DNA of 64,000 bases from Sporosarcina sp. FSL K6-3457 (GTDB lineage Bacteria > Bacillota > Bacilli > Bacillales_A > Planococcaceae): the NCBI RefSeq assembly GCF_038007285.1, contig NZ_JBBOWX010000001.1, positions 372,001-436,000 of the forward strand, given 5' to 3'. A program made the translations under genes and the position numbers. Below the pieces are notes generated by a model. The model ran no database searches, was not told the DNA's origin, and saw only the letters and a list, made by a program, of their open reading frames with translations. Shown piece after piece: positions 52,768 through 60,339 of the stretch; within the stretch, counting starts at the first letter, position 1, and the number at the start of each line of letters is the position of its first letter.

Positions 52768-53185
52768 ATTTAACAATCAACACCGGCGCTGTTACACGCT
52801 TGGCAACTTTATGGCTGACGCTACCGAGCACCATTTCTTGAAAAGCATTTAAGCCACGGCTGCCGACGATGACGAGGTCGAAGTTGTTGCTGTTGGCGAA
52901 AATGACAATTGTCGGTCCAGGATCCCCGTGTTTAATGAAGAGCTCATAGGTGACGTTACGCTGTTTGAACACTTCTTCAATAGGTGCTAGCTGCTTTTGT
53001 CGATCAATATGAAGGTCGTCGCTTCCTGCATTATGAAGAACATCAGAACGCGTTCGATCATAGTCAAGTATGTACAGAATGTTGACAACCGCCCCTGGAT
53101 TGAGAGAGACGAGGTAGGCGGCGTGCTCTGCTGCACGTTTAGAGTTATCTGATCCATCGACTGCGATAAGTATTCTCTTATACAT
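52766..53185 (-). CDS. Universal stress protein UspA family
   Basis: A 139-residue Usp: MYKRILIAVDGSDNSKRAAEHA, and the ATP-binding motif IVGSRGLNAFQEMVLGSVSHKVAKRVTAPVLIVK (G-2X-G-9X-G-S). GAGGAGG precedes the ATG. Located between the acylase unit and the cadmium-resistance genes. A weak sigma-B-like motif upstream was not convincing. Confidence 0.94.
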   Translation of the reverse strand: MYKRILIAVDGSDNSKRAAEHAAYLVSLNPGAVVNILYILDYDRTRSDVLHNAGSDDLHIDRQKQLAPIEEVFKQRNVTYELFIKHGDPGPTIVIFANSNNFDLVIVGSRGLNAFQEMVLGSVSHKVAKRVTAPVLIVK

Positions 53186-53282
53186 ATAAACTCCTCCTCA
53201 ACTTTCTCTATGTAATGCTATTGTGAAATATTCTGCATGACTTTGTCGAAAACCTTCTTTTTGTCCATAATTTTGTTGGAAT

Positions 53283-53347
53283 TTGAAAATCCATGACATC
53301 GGCCGGAGGCTTTATCTGAATTCAAATAGGTATTTAAATTCAGATAA
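53283..53347 (-). repeat. Hairpin-plus-tail repeat, copy C
   Basis: On the minus strand a near-perfect 36-base palindrome (53312-53347, outer arms TTATCTGAATT) is followed by the tail GCCTCCGGCCGATGTCATGG (53310-53291), matching copies A and B. It lies in the cadC promoter region and its loop contains an ArsR-like dyad. Confidence 0.7.
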
Positions 53348-53426
53348 TCATTCAAATGCCTATTTGATTAGCCTTGTAACTTGATAAGAATTCACATATA
53401 CTAAAATCAATCAAACCAATATTTGA
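53317..53426 (+). promoter_or_regulatory. cadC promoter with three ArsR/CadC-type dyads
   Basis: Promoter TTGTAA (53374-53379), 17 bases, TATACT (53397-53402). Dyads: TCAAAT-N4-ATTTAA inside the palindrome at 53317-53342, TCAAAT-N4-ATTTGA at 53352-53367 upstream of the -35, and TCAAAC-N4-ATTTGA at 53411-53426 just downstream of the -10. TCAAAT/ATTTGA half-sites are typical of CadC-like repressors. Confidence 0.75.
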
Positions 53427-53439
53427 ATGAGGTGTGGAT

Positions 53440-53805
53440 ATGACGAAGGAAATATGTGAAATAACGGTTGTCCATGAAGAAGTTGTGGAACGGGTACAAC
53501 AAGCATTACCTAATATGGAGGCAGCTGTTCAACTATTCAAAGCACTTGCGGATGAAACAAGATTGAAAATCGCCTATTCACTAACTTTAGAGGAAGAAAT
53601 GTGCGTCTGTGACGTTGCGGCGGTCATCGGCTCCTCCGTTGCGACTGCTTCGCATCATTTGCGTTACTTGCGTGAAAATGCACTAGCAAAATCACAGCGT
53701 AAAGGAAAAATGGTCTATTATTCACTTGCGGACGATCATATCCATCAGCTTGTGAAAGTGGCGTATGAACATACGACGGAAGGTGATGACCATGGCGACA
53801 GTTGA
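53440..53805 (+). CDS. cadC: ArsR/SmtB-family metal-responsive repressor (CadC)
   Basis: A 121-residue winged-helix repressor with the metal-binding helix EEEMCVCDVAAVIG (Cys-Val-Cys) and an N-terminal Cys in KEICEITVV, the CadC-type thiolate ligands for Cd/Pb/Zn; recognition helix SVATASHHLRYLRE. ATG 53440 lies seven bases after GAGG, preferred to GTG 53434. Its gene overlaps cadA by 14 bases. Metal binding should release it from the operators upstream. Confidence 0.92.
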   Translation: MTKEICEITVVHEEVVERVQQALPNMEAAVQLFKALADETRLKIAYSLTLEEEMCVCDVAAVIGSSVATASHHLRYLRENALAKSQRKGKMVYYSLADDHIHQLVKVAYEHTTEGDDHGDS

Positions 53806-55900
53806 AAAAACAGAGTATCGGCTAGAGAATTTGACATGTGCGAGCTGTGCGATGAAATTTGAAAATAACGTCAAAAAACTACCTGCTGTTGAGGAGGCGC
53901 AAGTGAACTTTGGTGCATCCAAATTATCGTTTAGCGGTAGTGCGACGCTTGAAGATCTGGAGGCAGCCGGTGCTTTTGATGGCATTAAAGTGGTCCCACT
54001 TCAAACGAAGCGTGTCGAGGCTAAAATTCCTTTCTTGAAGCGCCAAGAAAATATCGTGACGATTTTATCTTTGCTATTTTTAATCGCTGGGATGATTGTG
54101 TCATTCCGCTATGCTGAAACGCATCCCTTAGCGATCGTCCTTTTTGCAATAGCCATTGTGGTAGGTGGAACGGGCATATTTAAAACAGGGCTTAAAAATC
54201 TTGTTCGCTTCGAGTTTGACATGAAAACGCTTATGACAATTGCTATTATTGGAGCGGCTATCATCGGTGAATGGCGAGAGGGCGCGGTTGTTGTCTTCCT
54301 TTTCGCGGTGAGCGAGGCACTGGAGGCTTATTCGATGAATAAAGCCCGCCAGTCTATCCGCCAGCTAATGGATATTGCTCCGCCTACGGCGATTGTGAAA
54401 CGTGGTGGTGAACAGCTAGAACTTGCAACGGAGGATATTGTCATTGGCGATATTTTGTTAGTAAAGCCGGGACAAAAAATAGCTATGGATGGTAAGGTTT
54501 TGACAGGCTTCTCGACGGTCAATCAAGCGGCGATTACAGGTGAATCTGTGCCAGTTCTTAAAACTACTGATGATGAAGTATTTGCAGGCACCCTGAATGA
54601 GGAAGGTGCGCTAGAAGTGGCGGTAACGAAACTTGTTGGCGATACAACGATTGCGAAAATTATCCACCTCGTCGAAGAGGCGCAAGCGGAAAAAGCACCG
54701 TCACAGAAATTTGTCGACAAATTTGCAAAATATTATACACCTGCAATTATCGTGTTAGCGATTCTTATAGCTGTTGTTCCACCGCTGTTTGGTGGTGATT
54801 GGAACACATGGATCTATCAAGGTCTCGCGGTGCTCGTCGTTGGTTGTCCATGCGCGCTCGTCGTATCTACACCTGTTGCCATTGTCACGGCAATCGGCAA
54901 TGCGGCACGTCAAGGCGTCTTGATTAAAGGAGGCGTCCACCTCGAGGAAACAGGGCGTCTGAATGCCATTGCTTTCGATAAAACGGGTACATTGACGAAA
55001 GGCTATCCAGAAGTGACAGATTTTATGGTCAATGAAGGGGTTGCTAAAGATCAGTTATTGAGTATGATTGCAGCAGTGGAATCGATGTCTCAGCATCCGT
55101 TGGCCAAAGCAATTGTCAATTATGCCCGCAGCAATGGGGCGGAAACTGTGGCAGTGACAAATTTCCAATCGGTAACAGGCAAAGGCGCCTATGCAGAAAT
55201 AAGTGGCGTGATAACCTATATCGGCAGTATTGGCTGGGCACAGGAGCTTTCTTCAATACCGGAGTCGATGTTGCGACAAGCAGCTACGTTGCAGCGTGAA
55301 GGCAAGTCTGTCATGGCGATTGTCACAGGCACGGCCTTTAGTGGTTTATTAGCGGTAGCAGATCCAATACGTTTGGAAAGTCAGGCTGTTTTGGAGCAAT
55401 TGAAGGCAATTGGTATTCGTCACACGGTGATGTTGACTGGCGATCACCAGACAACTGCACAGGCGATTGCTGACAAGTTAGGCGTTGAGGATGTACGTGC
55501 GGGTCTTATGCCAGAAGACAAGCTGACGGCTATTAAACAATTGAGTGAGCAATATGGTCGCGTTGCGATGGTGGGTGATGGCATTAACGATGCGCCGGCG
55601 TTAGCTGCAGCCTCTATTGGAATTGCGATGGGTGGAGCAGGAACAGATGCGGCATTAGAAACAGCGGATATCGCACTCATGGCCGATGATTTAGGAAAAC
55701 TACCTTATACAATGAAATTAAGTAGAAAAACATTGCGTATTATCAAGGAAAATATTATGTTTGCATTAGGGTTAAAAATTGTAGCATTACTTCTTATCAT
55801 TCCGGGATGGCTAACCTTATGGATTGCCATTTTCGCGGATATGGGTGCAACGCTACTAGTCGTACTGAATTCATTACGATTATTGCGCATTCATAAATAA
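53792..55900 (+). CDS. cadA: Cadmium/zinc/cobalt-exporting P1B-type ATPase
   Basis: A 702-residue ATPase. It has an N-terminal heavy-metal domain (LTCASCAMKFE), membrane CPC motif in VGCPCALVVSTP near residue 352, phosphorylation site DKTGTLTKG near 396, SQHPLA, TGDHQTTA and VGDGINDAPALAAA. CPC with a single CXXC domain fits CadA-type Cd2+/Zn2+ pumps; the length equals B. subtilis CadA. ATG 53792 follows GGAAGGTG by six bases. Confidence 0.95.
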   Translation: MATVEKTEYRLENLTCASCAMKFENNVKKLPAVEEAQVNFGASKLSFSGSATLEDLEAAGAFDGIKVVPLQTKRVEAKIPFLKRQENIVTILSLLFLIAGMIVSFRYAETHPLAIVLFAIAIVVGGTGIFKTGLKNLVRFEFDMKTLMTIAIIGAAIIGEWREGAVVVFLFAVSEALEAYSMNKARQSIRQLMDIAPPTAIVKRGGEQLELATEDIVIGDILLVKPGQKIAMDGKVLTGFSTVNQAAITGESVPVLKTTDDEVFAGTLNEEGALEVAVTKLVGDTTIAKIIHLVEEAQAEKAPSQKFVDKFAKYYTPAIIVLAILIAVVPPLFGGDWNTWIYQGLAVLVVGCPCALVVSTPVAIVTAIGNAARQGVLIKGGVHLEETGRLNAIAFDKTGTLTKGYPEVTDFMVNEGVAKDQLLSMIAAVESMSQHPLAKAIVNYARSNGAETVAVTNFQSVTGKGAYAEISGVITYIGSIGWAQELSSIPESMLRQAATLQREGKSVMAIVTGTAFSGLLAVADPIRLESQAVLEQLKAIGIRHTVMLTGDHQTTAQAIADKLGVEDVRAGLMPEDKLTAIKQLSEQYGRVAMVGDGINDAPALAAASIGIAMGGAGTDAALETADIALMADDLGKLPYTMKLSRKTLRIIKENIMFALGLKIVALLLIIPGWLTLWIAIFADMGATLLVVLNSLRLLRIHK

Positions 55901-55928
55901 CGAGTAGGCTGTACGGAGGTAAATATTA

Positions 55929-57032
55929 ATGCGGTTACAAGAGTGGACAATGGAAGAGCAGGAGCAGCTTATCCATTTTATGACGACGAACACATGGCCT
56001 TTTCATGGAAACTCCCATCCAGGACGTGAACTAATTGAAAAGGCAATTGAAGAAGGCGGCTATGAGTCAGATGAAGTGAAGACATTTTGGGTGGAAAATG
56101 ACAAAATGGATAAAGTAGGGATTGTCAAAATTCATGATTTACAAGATGAAATCCCGTTGTTTGATCTGCGCATTGCAGATATGTCGAGAGGGTATGGCTA
56201 TGGCCCGAAAGCACTTCGTCTTGTTGCAGAATATGTCTTTGGCTTACAAGGTAAGAAAATCCGATTAGAAGGTCATACAAGGCAGGATAATCTTGCGATG
56301 CGGAAAACATTTGAACGTGCTGGCTTTGTCAAAGAAGCCCATTTGCGAAACGCATGGTTCTCGCCAAAAGAGAATTCTTATTATGATGCGGTTACTTATG
56401 GGATAACACGGGAAGACTTTGATGCTGGCACAACGACGCCTGTCGTCTGGGAAGATGGAGAAAAGGCGTCGACACTACCGAGAATTCCAGATTTCACAGA
56501 GTCATTTGAATCGGAACGATTAATTATTCGAGCACCTAAAATTGGCGATGCCCTGGATGTTTGGAGCGCGAAACGGAATTCAATACCTGCATTACGTGAG
56601 TGGATGGTGTGGGCGCAAGAGGAACCCGAGTTACATGAGACAGAGGAGAACTTGCGCAAAGCAGTTGCTGATTTCATTACCCGCCAAGATTTACGATTCC
56701 ATCTTTATAGTAAAGAGACTGGGGAATTCATTGGCGCGTCAGGACTCCATAGAATCGATTGGTCCATTCCAAAATTCGAAATTGGTTATTGGCTTGCGAC
56801 AGAATTTGAAGGTAACGGTTATATAACGGAAGCTGTTCAACGAATTGAGCGGTTTGCTTTTGAGCAACTAGGGGCACGTAGGGTAGAAATTCGATGTGAT
56901 GAAGAAAATGGGAAAAGTCGCAGTGTTGCAGAGCGTGCAGGCTTCATCCTAGAAGGGATTTTGCAACAAGATTCCTTATCACCTGATGGAAATGTTTTAC
57001 GAAACACCTGTATCTATGCGAAAATAGACTAA
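55929..57032 (+). CDS. Tandem GNAT acetyltransferase (two domains fused)
   Basis: A 367-residue protein made of two GNAT domains. The first (about 1-165) has DMSRGYGYGPKALRLVAEYVF and ARqDNLAMRKTFERAGFVKEA; the second (about 180-367) starts SFESERLIIRAPKIGDALDV and has FEGNGYITEAVQRIERFAFEQLGARRVEIRCDEENGKSRSVAERAGF, a RimJ/RimL pattern. Only one of the two may be catalytic. Substrate unknown. ACGGAGG precedes ATG 55929. Confidence 0.88.
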   Translation: MRLQEWTMEEQEQLIHFMTTNTWPFHGNSHPGRELIEKAIEEGGYESDEVKTFWVENDKMDKVGIVKIHDLQDEIPLFDLRIADMSRGYGYGPKALRLVAEYVFGLQGKKIRLEGHTRQDNLAMRKTFERAGFVKEAHLRNAWFSPKENSYYDAVTYGITREDFDAGTTTPVVWEDGEKASTLPRIPDFTESFESERLIIRAPKIGDALDVWSAKRNSIPALREWMVWAQEEPELHETEENLRKAVADFITRQDLRFHLYSKETGEFIGASGLHRIDWSIPKFEIGYWLATEFEGNGYITEAVQRIERFAFEQLGARRVEIRCDEENGKSRSVAERAGFILEGILQQDSLSPDGNVLRNTCIYAKID

Positions 57033-57100
57033 GCGAAGCAAAATGTGATGATAGTAGCCTAACCAAGACATCCTGTATGCCCTTGCTGGAGCTAGGCAAT

Positions 57101-57137
57101 AAAAAAGGGATGCCGACTTTAAGTCGACATCCCTTTC
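57101..57137. terminator. Bidirectional terminator
   Basis: AAAGGGATGCCGACTT (left arm) and AAGTCGACATCCCTTT (right arm) between the GNAT gene (+) and the DUF5670 gene (-). The A6 run gives T6 on the minus strand. Confidence 0.85.
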
Positions 57138-57138
57138 G

Positions 57139-57294
57139 TTACAAAGATCGTTTTCCGGTTATGAGTTGGAAGACAAAGATGATCCCCGCTATAACGAGGA
57201 GGATATGGATTAATCCTCCACCGATTTTGAATGCAAGCCCTAATAACCAAAACACAAAAAGTACTGAAATAATGAACCAAATAATACGTCCCAT
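57139..57294 (-). CDS. Lmo0937/DUF5670-family small membrane protein
   Basis: A 51-residue protein with two hydrophobic segments separated by GGGLIH (WFIISVLFVFWLLGLAFKIGGG, LLVIAGIIFVFQLIT) and a basic tail, the pattern of the Lmo0937 family. AAGGAG lies eight bases before the ATG. The sigma-B-type promoter upstream fits its family members in Listeria, some of which are stress-induced. Molecular function unknown. Confidence 0.85.
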   Translation of the reverse strand: MGRIIWFIISVLFVFWLLGLAFKIGGGLIHILLVIAGIIFVFQLITGKRSL

Positions 57295-57327
57295 AGCATT
57301 CGCTCCTTTACTCTGTCTAATCCATAT

Positions 57328-57353
57328 TTACCCTGTGAAAAGAATGCTTAAAC
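57328..57353 (-). promoter_or_regulatory. Sigma-B-type promoter of the DUF5670 gene
   Basis: On the minus strand GTTTAA (57353-57348), 14 bases, GGGTAA (57333-57328): 11 of 12 consensus bases of GTTTAA-N12-15-GGGTAT, 34 bases from the start codon. Confidence 0.8.
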
Positions 57354-57411
57354 ATTTCGTGGTGTGGAGGGGAGTAATTGGGGGAGCTACTACATACTGG
57401 AGGTGGTACGG

Positions 57412-57837
57412 TTGGCAACACCAGGTATGGAAGATTATCTTGAACAGATTTATTTGCATATCGAGGCGAAAGGCACTGCGCGAGTGTCGGATATTGCGGA
57501 ATCACTTGAGGTTCTTCCTTCTTCCGTTACAAAAATGGCACAGCGACTCAATCGCGAGGGATACATCGTCTACGAGCGTTATAAGGGGCTTGAGTTGACG
57601 GACAAAGGTTTAGTATTCGGAAAGAAGCTTGTAAGGCGTCACGAGCTTCTTGAACAGTTTCTTCGCATCATTGGGGTGGATGAAGAGAATATTTACGGTG
57701 ATGTGGAAGGAATTGAACATCATCTTAGCTGGAACGCAATGGATCGGATAACGGACCTAGTCGAAGCAATGGGGCAAGACAAAGAATTTGTTAGGAAATT
57801 ACGGGTAATGGATCATAAGGAAGAGGTAGATGAATAG
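57412..57837 (+). CDS. mntR: Manganese-dependent transcriptional regulator MntR
   Basis: A 141-residue DtxR-family regulator that aligns without gaps to B. subtilis Mnt[14 protein letters not shown] with metal ligands Asp8 and Glu11, winged helix [19 protein letters not shown], and ligands in RRHELLEQF and [10 protein letters not shown] (His77, Glu99, Glu102, His103 equivalents). It represses Mn uptake or activates Mn export. TTG 57412 lies eight bases after GGAGG; longer upstream reading is not conserved. Followed with one-base overlap by cvfB. Confidence 0.95.
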   Translation: MATPGMEDYLEQIYLHIEAKGTARVSDIAESLEVLPSSVTKMAQRLNREGYIVYERYKGLELTDKGLVFGKKLVRRHELLEQFLRIIGVDEENIYGDVEGIEHHLSWNAMDRITDLVEAMGQDKEFVRKLRVMDHKEEVDE

Positions 57838-58694
57838 TGGAAGAACTTAAATCGGGCTACACAGCCGACTTGGACGTATTAGAGCGGGATGGCTCGCGCT
57901 GGATTTTGGATGGCAATGGTGACGATATTATGATGAATGCATCCGATGCAAACGATACGATTCAAGTAGGAGATACGGTTCATGTTTTCCTGTATACGAA
58001 TCGCAGAGGTGAACTGACGGCGACGATGCAAATGCCATTAATGACAGCTGGAACGTATGGCTGGGCGCGTGTTATTCGTGTGGATGATAAAGAAGGTGTC
58101 TATGTTGATATTGGTTCTTCCTTTGAAGTACTTGTCAACCGGACGGATATGCCTAGGGTGCGTTCGCTTTGGCCAAAGGTAGACGACGCATTGTATATGA
58201 CGTTGCGAATGGATTTAGGCGGCAATATTTTCGGTCGACTTGCAACGGAGGAACGTGTGCTGGAGCAAATTAACGAAGCATCATCGGCCTCTTTAAATAT
58301 GAATGTTAAAGCAAGAGCATATCGCTTATTGCCAGTTGGCTCCTTCATGCTGAGCATTCCGGGAAATCACCGCATTTTTATCCATAATACAGAGCAGGAG
58401 AGTGAACCGCGTCTTGGTCAAGAAGTGGATGTGCGTATCATTGCTGTCCATGAGGATGGAACATTGAACGGCTCCATGCTACCGCGGAAAGAAGAGCGAC
58501 TAGGCGATGATGCTGACATTATCTTGCGCTATTTGGATGAAGTTGGGGGAAGAATGCCCTTCACTGACAAATCTTCGCCGGCTGAAATTAAGGAAATGTT
58601 CTCTATTAGTAAAGCATCGTTCAAACGTGCCCTTGGGAAGTTGATGAAAGAAGGCAGAGTTGAACAAAGTGATGGATGGACAACACTGAAATAA
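57837..58694 (+). CDS. cvfB: S1-domain RNA-binding protein CvfB (YitL)
   Basis: A 285-residue protein with S1-like beta barrels (LKSGYTADLDVLERDG, VGDTVHVFLYTNRRGELTATM, GTYGWARVIRVDDKEGVYVDIGSSFEVLVNRTDMP) and a C-terminal winged helix (MPFTDKSSPAEIKEMFSISKASFKRALGKLMKEGRV). CvfB in Staphylococcus affects virulence gene expression and binds RNA. GTG 57837 overlaps the mntR stop by one base. Confidence 0.92.
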   Translation: MEELKSGYTADLDVLERDGSRWILDGNGDDIMMNASDANDTIQVGDTVHVFLYTNRRGELTATMQMPLMTAGTYGWARVIRVDDKEGVYVDIGSSFEVLVNRTDMPRVRSLWPKVDDALYMTLRMDLGGNIFGRLATEERVLEQINEASSASLNMNVKARAYRLLPVGSFMLSIPGNHRIFIHNTEQESEPRLGQEVDVRIIAVHEDGTLNGSMLPRKEERLGDDADIILRYLDEVGGRMPFTDKSSPAEIKEMFSISKASFKRALGKLMKEGRVEQSDGWTTLK

Positions 58695-58704
58695 TATAAG
58701 AAGT

Positions 58705-58730
58705 AGGAACTTTTCTGACTCCGAATCGTA
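58705..58730 (+). promoter_or_regulatory. ECF-type promoter of the DUF1002 gene
   Basis: AGGAAC (58705-58710), 16 bases, CGTA (58727-58730). GGAAC and CGT are common to ECF promoters. As I recall, the B. subtilis relative ypuA belongs to the sigma-M regulon. Confidence 0.55.
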
Positions 58731-58758
58731 CTAATTTGTATAACAAGGAGGAATGTGT

Positions 58759-59649
58759 GTGAAACGTTTTATTACTAGGATTTTGGTGGCTGTACTGGCA
58801 GTTAGTATTTTAGCACCTGGGCTCGTCCGTGCAGACGACGCTGTTATTGACGAAAAGTTAGGGGTGCCAATCGTTGTTTATGGTGCTAACCTATCCGATG
58901 CTGAAAAAGAAAGCGTGAAGGTAAGCTTAGGTGTTGCTAAAGAGGCAGAAGTAGAAGAGATTACGGTCGACGGCAGTGATCTCGTAAAATATATTAAAGA
59001 TGGCGACAGTAAAGCGAGGATGTATTCATCGGCTAAAATTACAAGACGAGATGCAGGTAAAGGACTTGTGATTTCGATTGTGACTGAGGACAATATTACA
59101 CAAGTGACGCCTGATATGTATGCGAATGCGATGCTGACAGCCGGAATTGAGGATGCGATTGTAGAGGTTGCGTCACCCAAAAAAGTGACGGGTCATTCCG
59201 CATTAGTCGGCATTTACAAAGCCTATGAGGTATCGGGTGAAACACTCGATACAGAACGGACGGATGTTGCCAATGATGAGTTAAATCTTGCCACGAAATT
59301 TGCGCAAGAAGTCGGAGTCGACAGTGACAAAGTATCCGAGCTGTTAACGGAAATTAAAAAACAAATTGCAGAGAAAAACCCTGCGACGAAAGAAGAAGTA
59401 GAGAAAATTGTTGTCGAGCAACTGAAAAAGCTTAATATCGAGTTAAGCGCAGCAGACCGCCAATTACTTATCGATCTAATGGATCGAATTAGTAAATTGG
59501 ATATCGATTTCAACAAGCTATCCGAACAACTAAACGATATGGCGTCCAAAATTAAAGAGAAGCTTGGCGATATTGACCCAGGCTTTTGGGAAAGTGTAAA
59601 AAATTTCTTCGCTAGTATTTTTGATTCTATTCAATCGTGGTTTAAATAA
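58759..59649 (+). CDS. DUF1002 secreted protein (YpuA-like)
   Basis: A 296-residue protein with a signal peptide (KRFITRILVAVLAVSILAPGLVRAD) and the DUF1002 domain (VVYGANLSDAEKESVKVSLG, YSSAKITRRDAGKGLVISIVTEDNITQVTPDMYANAM, GHSALVGIYKAYE), then a long helical C-terminus. Family function unknown; relatives are envelope-stress inducible. GTG 58759 is seven bases after GGAGG; ATG 58753 would be too close. Confidence 0.88.
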   Translation: MKRFITRILVAVLAVSILAPGLVRADDAVIDEKLGVPIVVYGANLSDAEKESVKVSLGVAKEAEVEEITVDGSDLVKYIKDGDSKARMYSSAKITRRDAGKGLVISIVTEDNITQVTPDMYANAMLTAGIEDAIVEVASPKKVTGHSALVGIYKAYEVSGETLDTERTDVANDELNLATKFAQEVGVDSDKVSELLTEIKKQIAEKNPATKEEVEKIVVEQLKKLNIELSAADRQLLIDLMDRISKLDIDFNKLSEQLNDMASKIKEKLGDIDPGFWESVKNFFASIFDSIQSWFK

Positions 59650-59694
59650 GCTACTGCGATTAAAAACATGATCTCAGGAAAAGGGGTAGTGAAA

Positions 59695-59976
59695 ATGGAG
59701 TTTGAATTTGTGGAACTAGGTGGAGATGCATTTGCGTACCGTCATGAACAAGAAGGCGAACTGCTAGCTGAAATTACGTGGACACTTCTCGGAGATGTTA
59801 TGGTGATGGATCATACATTTGTATCACCTGCTCTTCGTGGTCAAGGTGTTGCAAAAGTATTGCTGGACCGAGCAGCTGACTATGCACGTGACAAAGAATT
59901 GAAGATGGAGCCTGTTTGCTCGTATGTCGTCACTGCATTTGAACGATATAAAGACTATGATGACGTGAAGGTATAA
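59695..59976 (+). CDS. Small GNAT-like N-acetyltransferase (YjdJ-type, COG2388)
   Basis: A 93-residue minimal acetyltransferase with MDHTFVSPALRGQGVAKVLLDRAADYARDKELKMEPVCSYV, the compact COG2388 core (acetyl-CoA loop RGQGVA). Substrate unknown. ATG 59695 lies eight bases after AAAAGGGG. A CGCAATTACGCC-type repeat and a terminator follow. Confidence 0.9.
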   Translation: MEFEFVELGGDAFAYRHEQEGELLAEITWTLLGDVMVMDHTFVSPALRGQGVAKVLLDRAADYARDKELKMEPVCSYVVTAFERYKDYDDVKV

Positions 59977-59986
59977 CTTGAACTAG

Positions 59987-60030
59987 TAGCAAGAATTGGA
60001 CGCAATTACGCCGATATATAATTGATAATC
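59987..60030. repeat. Dispersed repeat, CGCAATTACGCC family (copy 3)
   Basis: GAATTGGACGCAATTACGCC..TAATTGATAA corresponds to the 3' two thirds of copies at 40188 and 43960. Confidence 0.75.
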
Positions 60031-60038
60031 AGCATACT

Positions 60039-60079
60039 AAAAGGCAATCCGCAGAGTTTTCATAACGGATTGCCTTTTA
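60039..60079. terminator. Bidirectional terminator
   Basis: AAAAGGCAATCCG (60039-60051) pairs perfectly with CGGATTGCCTTTT (60066-60078), between the small GNAT gene (+) and the 32-residue gene (-). Confidence 0.85.
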
Positions 60080-60115
60080 TAGTAAAGCTGAAAGTTCTGA
60101 CTGCATGCTGATCCC

Positions 60116-60214
60116 TCACATTAAAGTAATGAAGTACAAAATACCTGTCAACACAGATGCGCCGGCGACAGTGTACAATAAGTCAGATTGGCTAAAAATT
60201 AGCTTTTTCTCCAT
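60116..60214 (-). CDS. Very small membrane peptide (32 residues)
   Basis: The minus strand has AAAGGGG nine bases before an ATG opening a 32-codon frame with a hydrophobic second half (VAGASVLTGILYFITLM). It has its own sigma-B-like promoter and shares a bidirectional terminator, which makes expression likely. Family unknown. Confidence 0.6.
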   Translation of the reverse strand: MEKKLIFSQSDLLYTVAGASVLTGILYFITLM

Positions 60215-60258
60215 TTGTAACGTCCCCTTTCTCTTCAGTTGTAGGTGATACATATTTA

Positions 60259-60303
60259 GTACCCTATTTGAAAAAAATGAAACCTATTCTACCAAATAAC
60301 GTA
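60259..60303. promoter_or_regulatory. Divergent sigma-W and sigma-B promoters sharing one hexamer
   Basis: Plus strand: TGAAAC (60278-60283), 16 bases, CGTA (60300-60303), a consensus sigma-W promoter for the DUF4064 gene. Minus strand: the same hexamer reads GTTTCA as a sigma-B -35, 13 bases, GGGTAC (60264-60259) as -10, for the 32-residue gene. Confidence 0.7.
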
Positions 60304-60339
60304 TAATCATATATAGAATAAAAGAAAGAGGTGTAAAAT

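Noticed and set aside
53186..53260. Sigma-B promoter for uspA (GTTTTC-N14-GAATAT on the minus strand)
   Set aside because: Only about 8 of 12 consensus bases match, with a poor -10, so I do not claim it.
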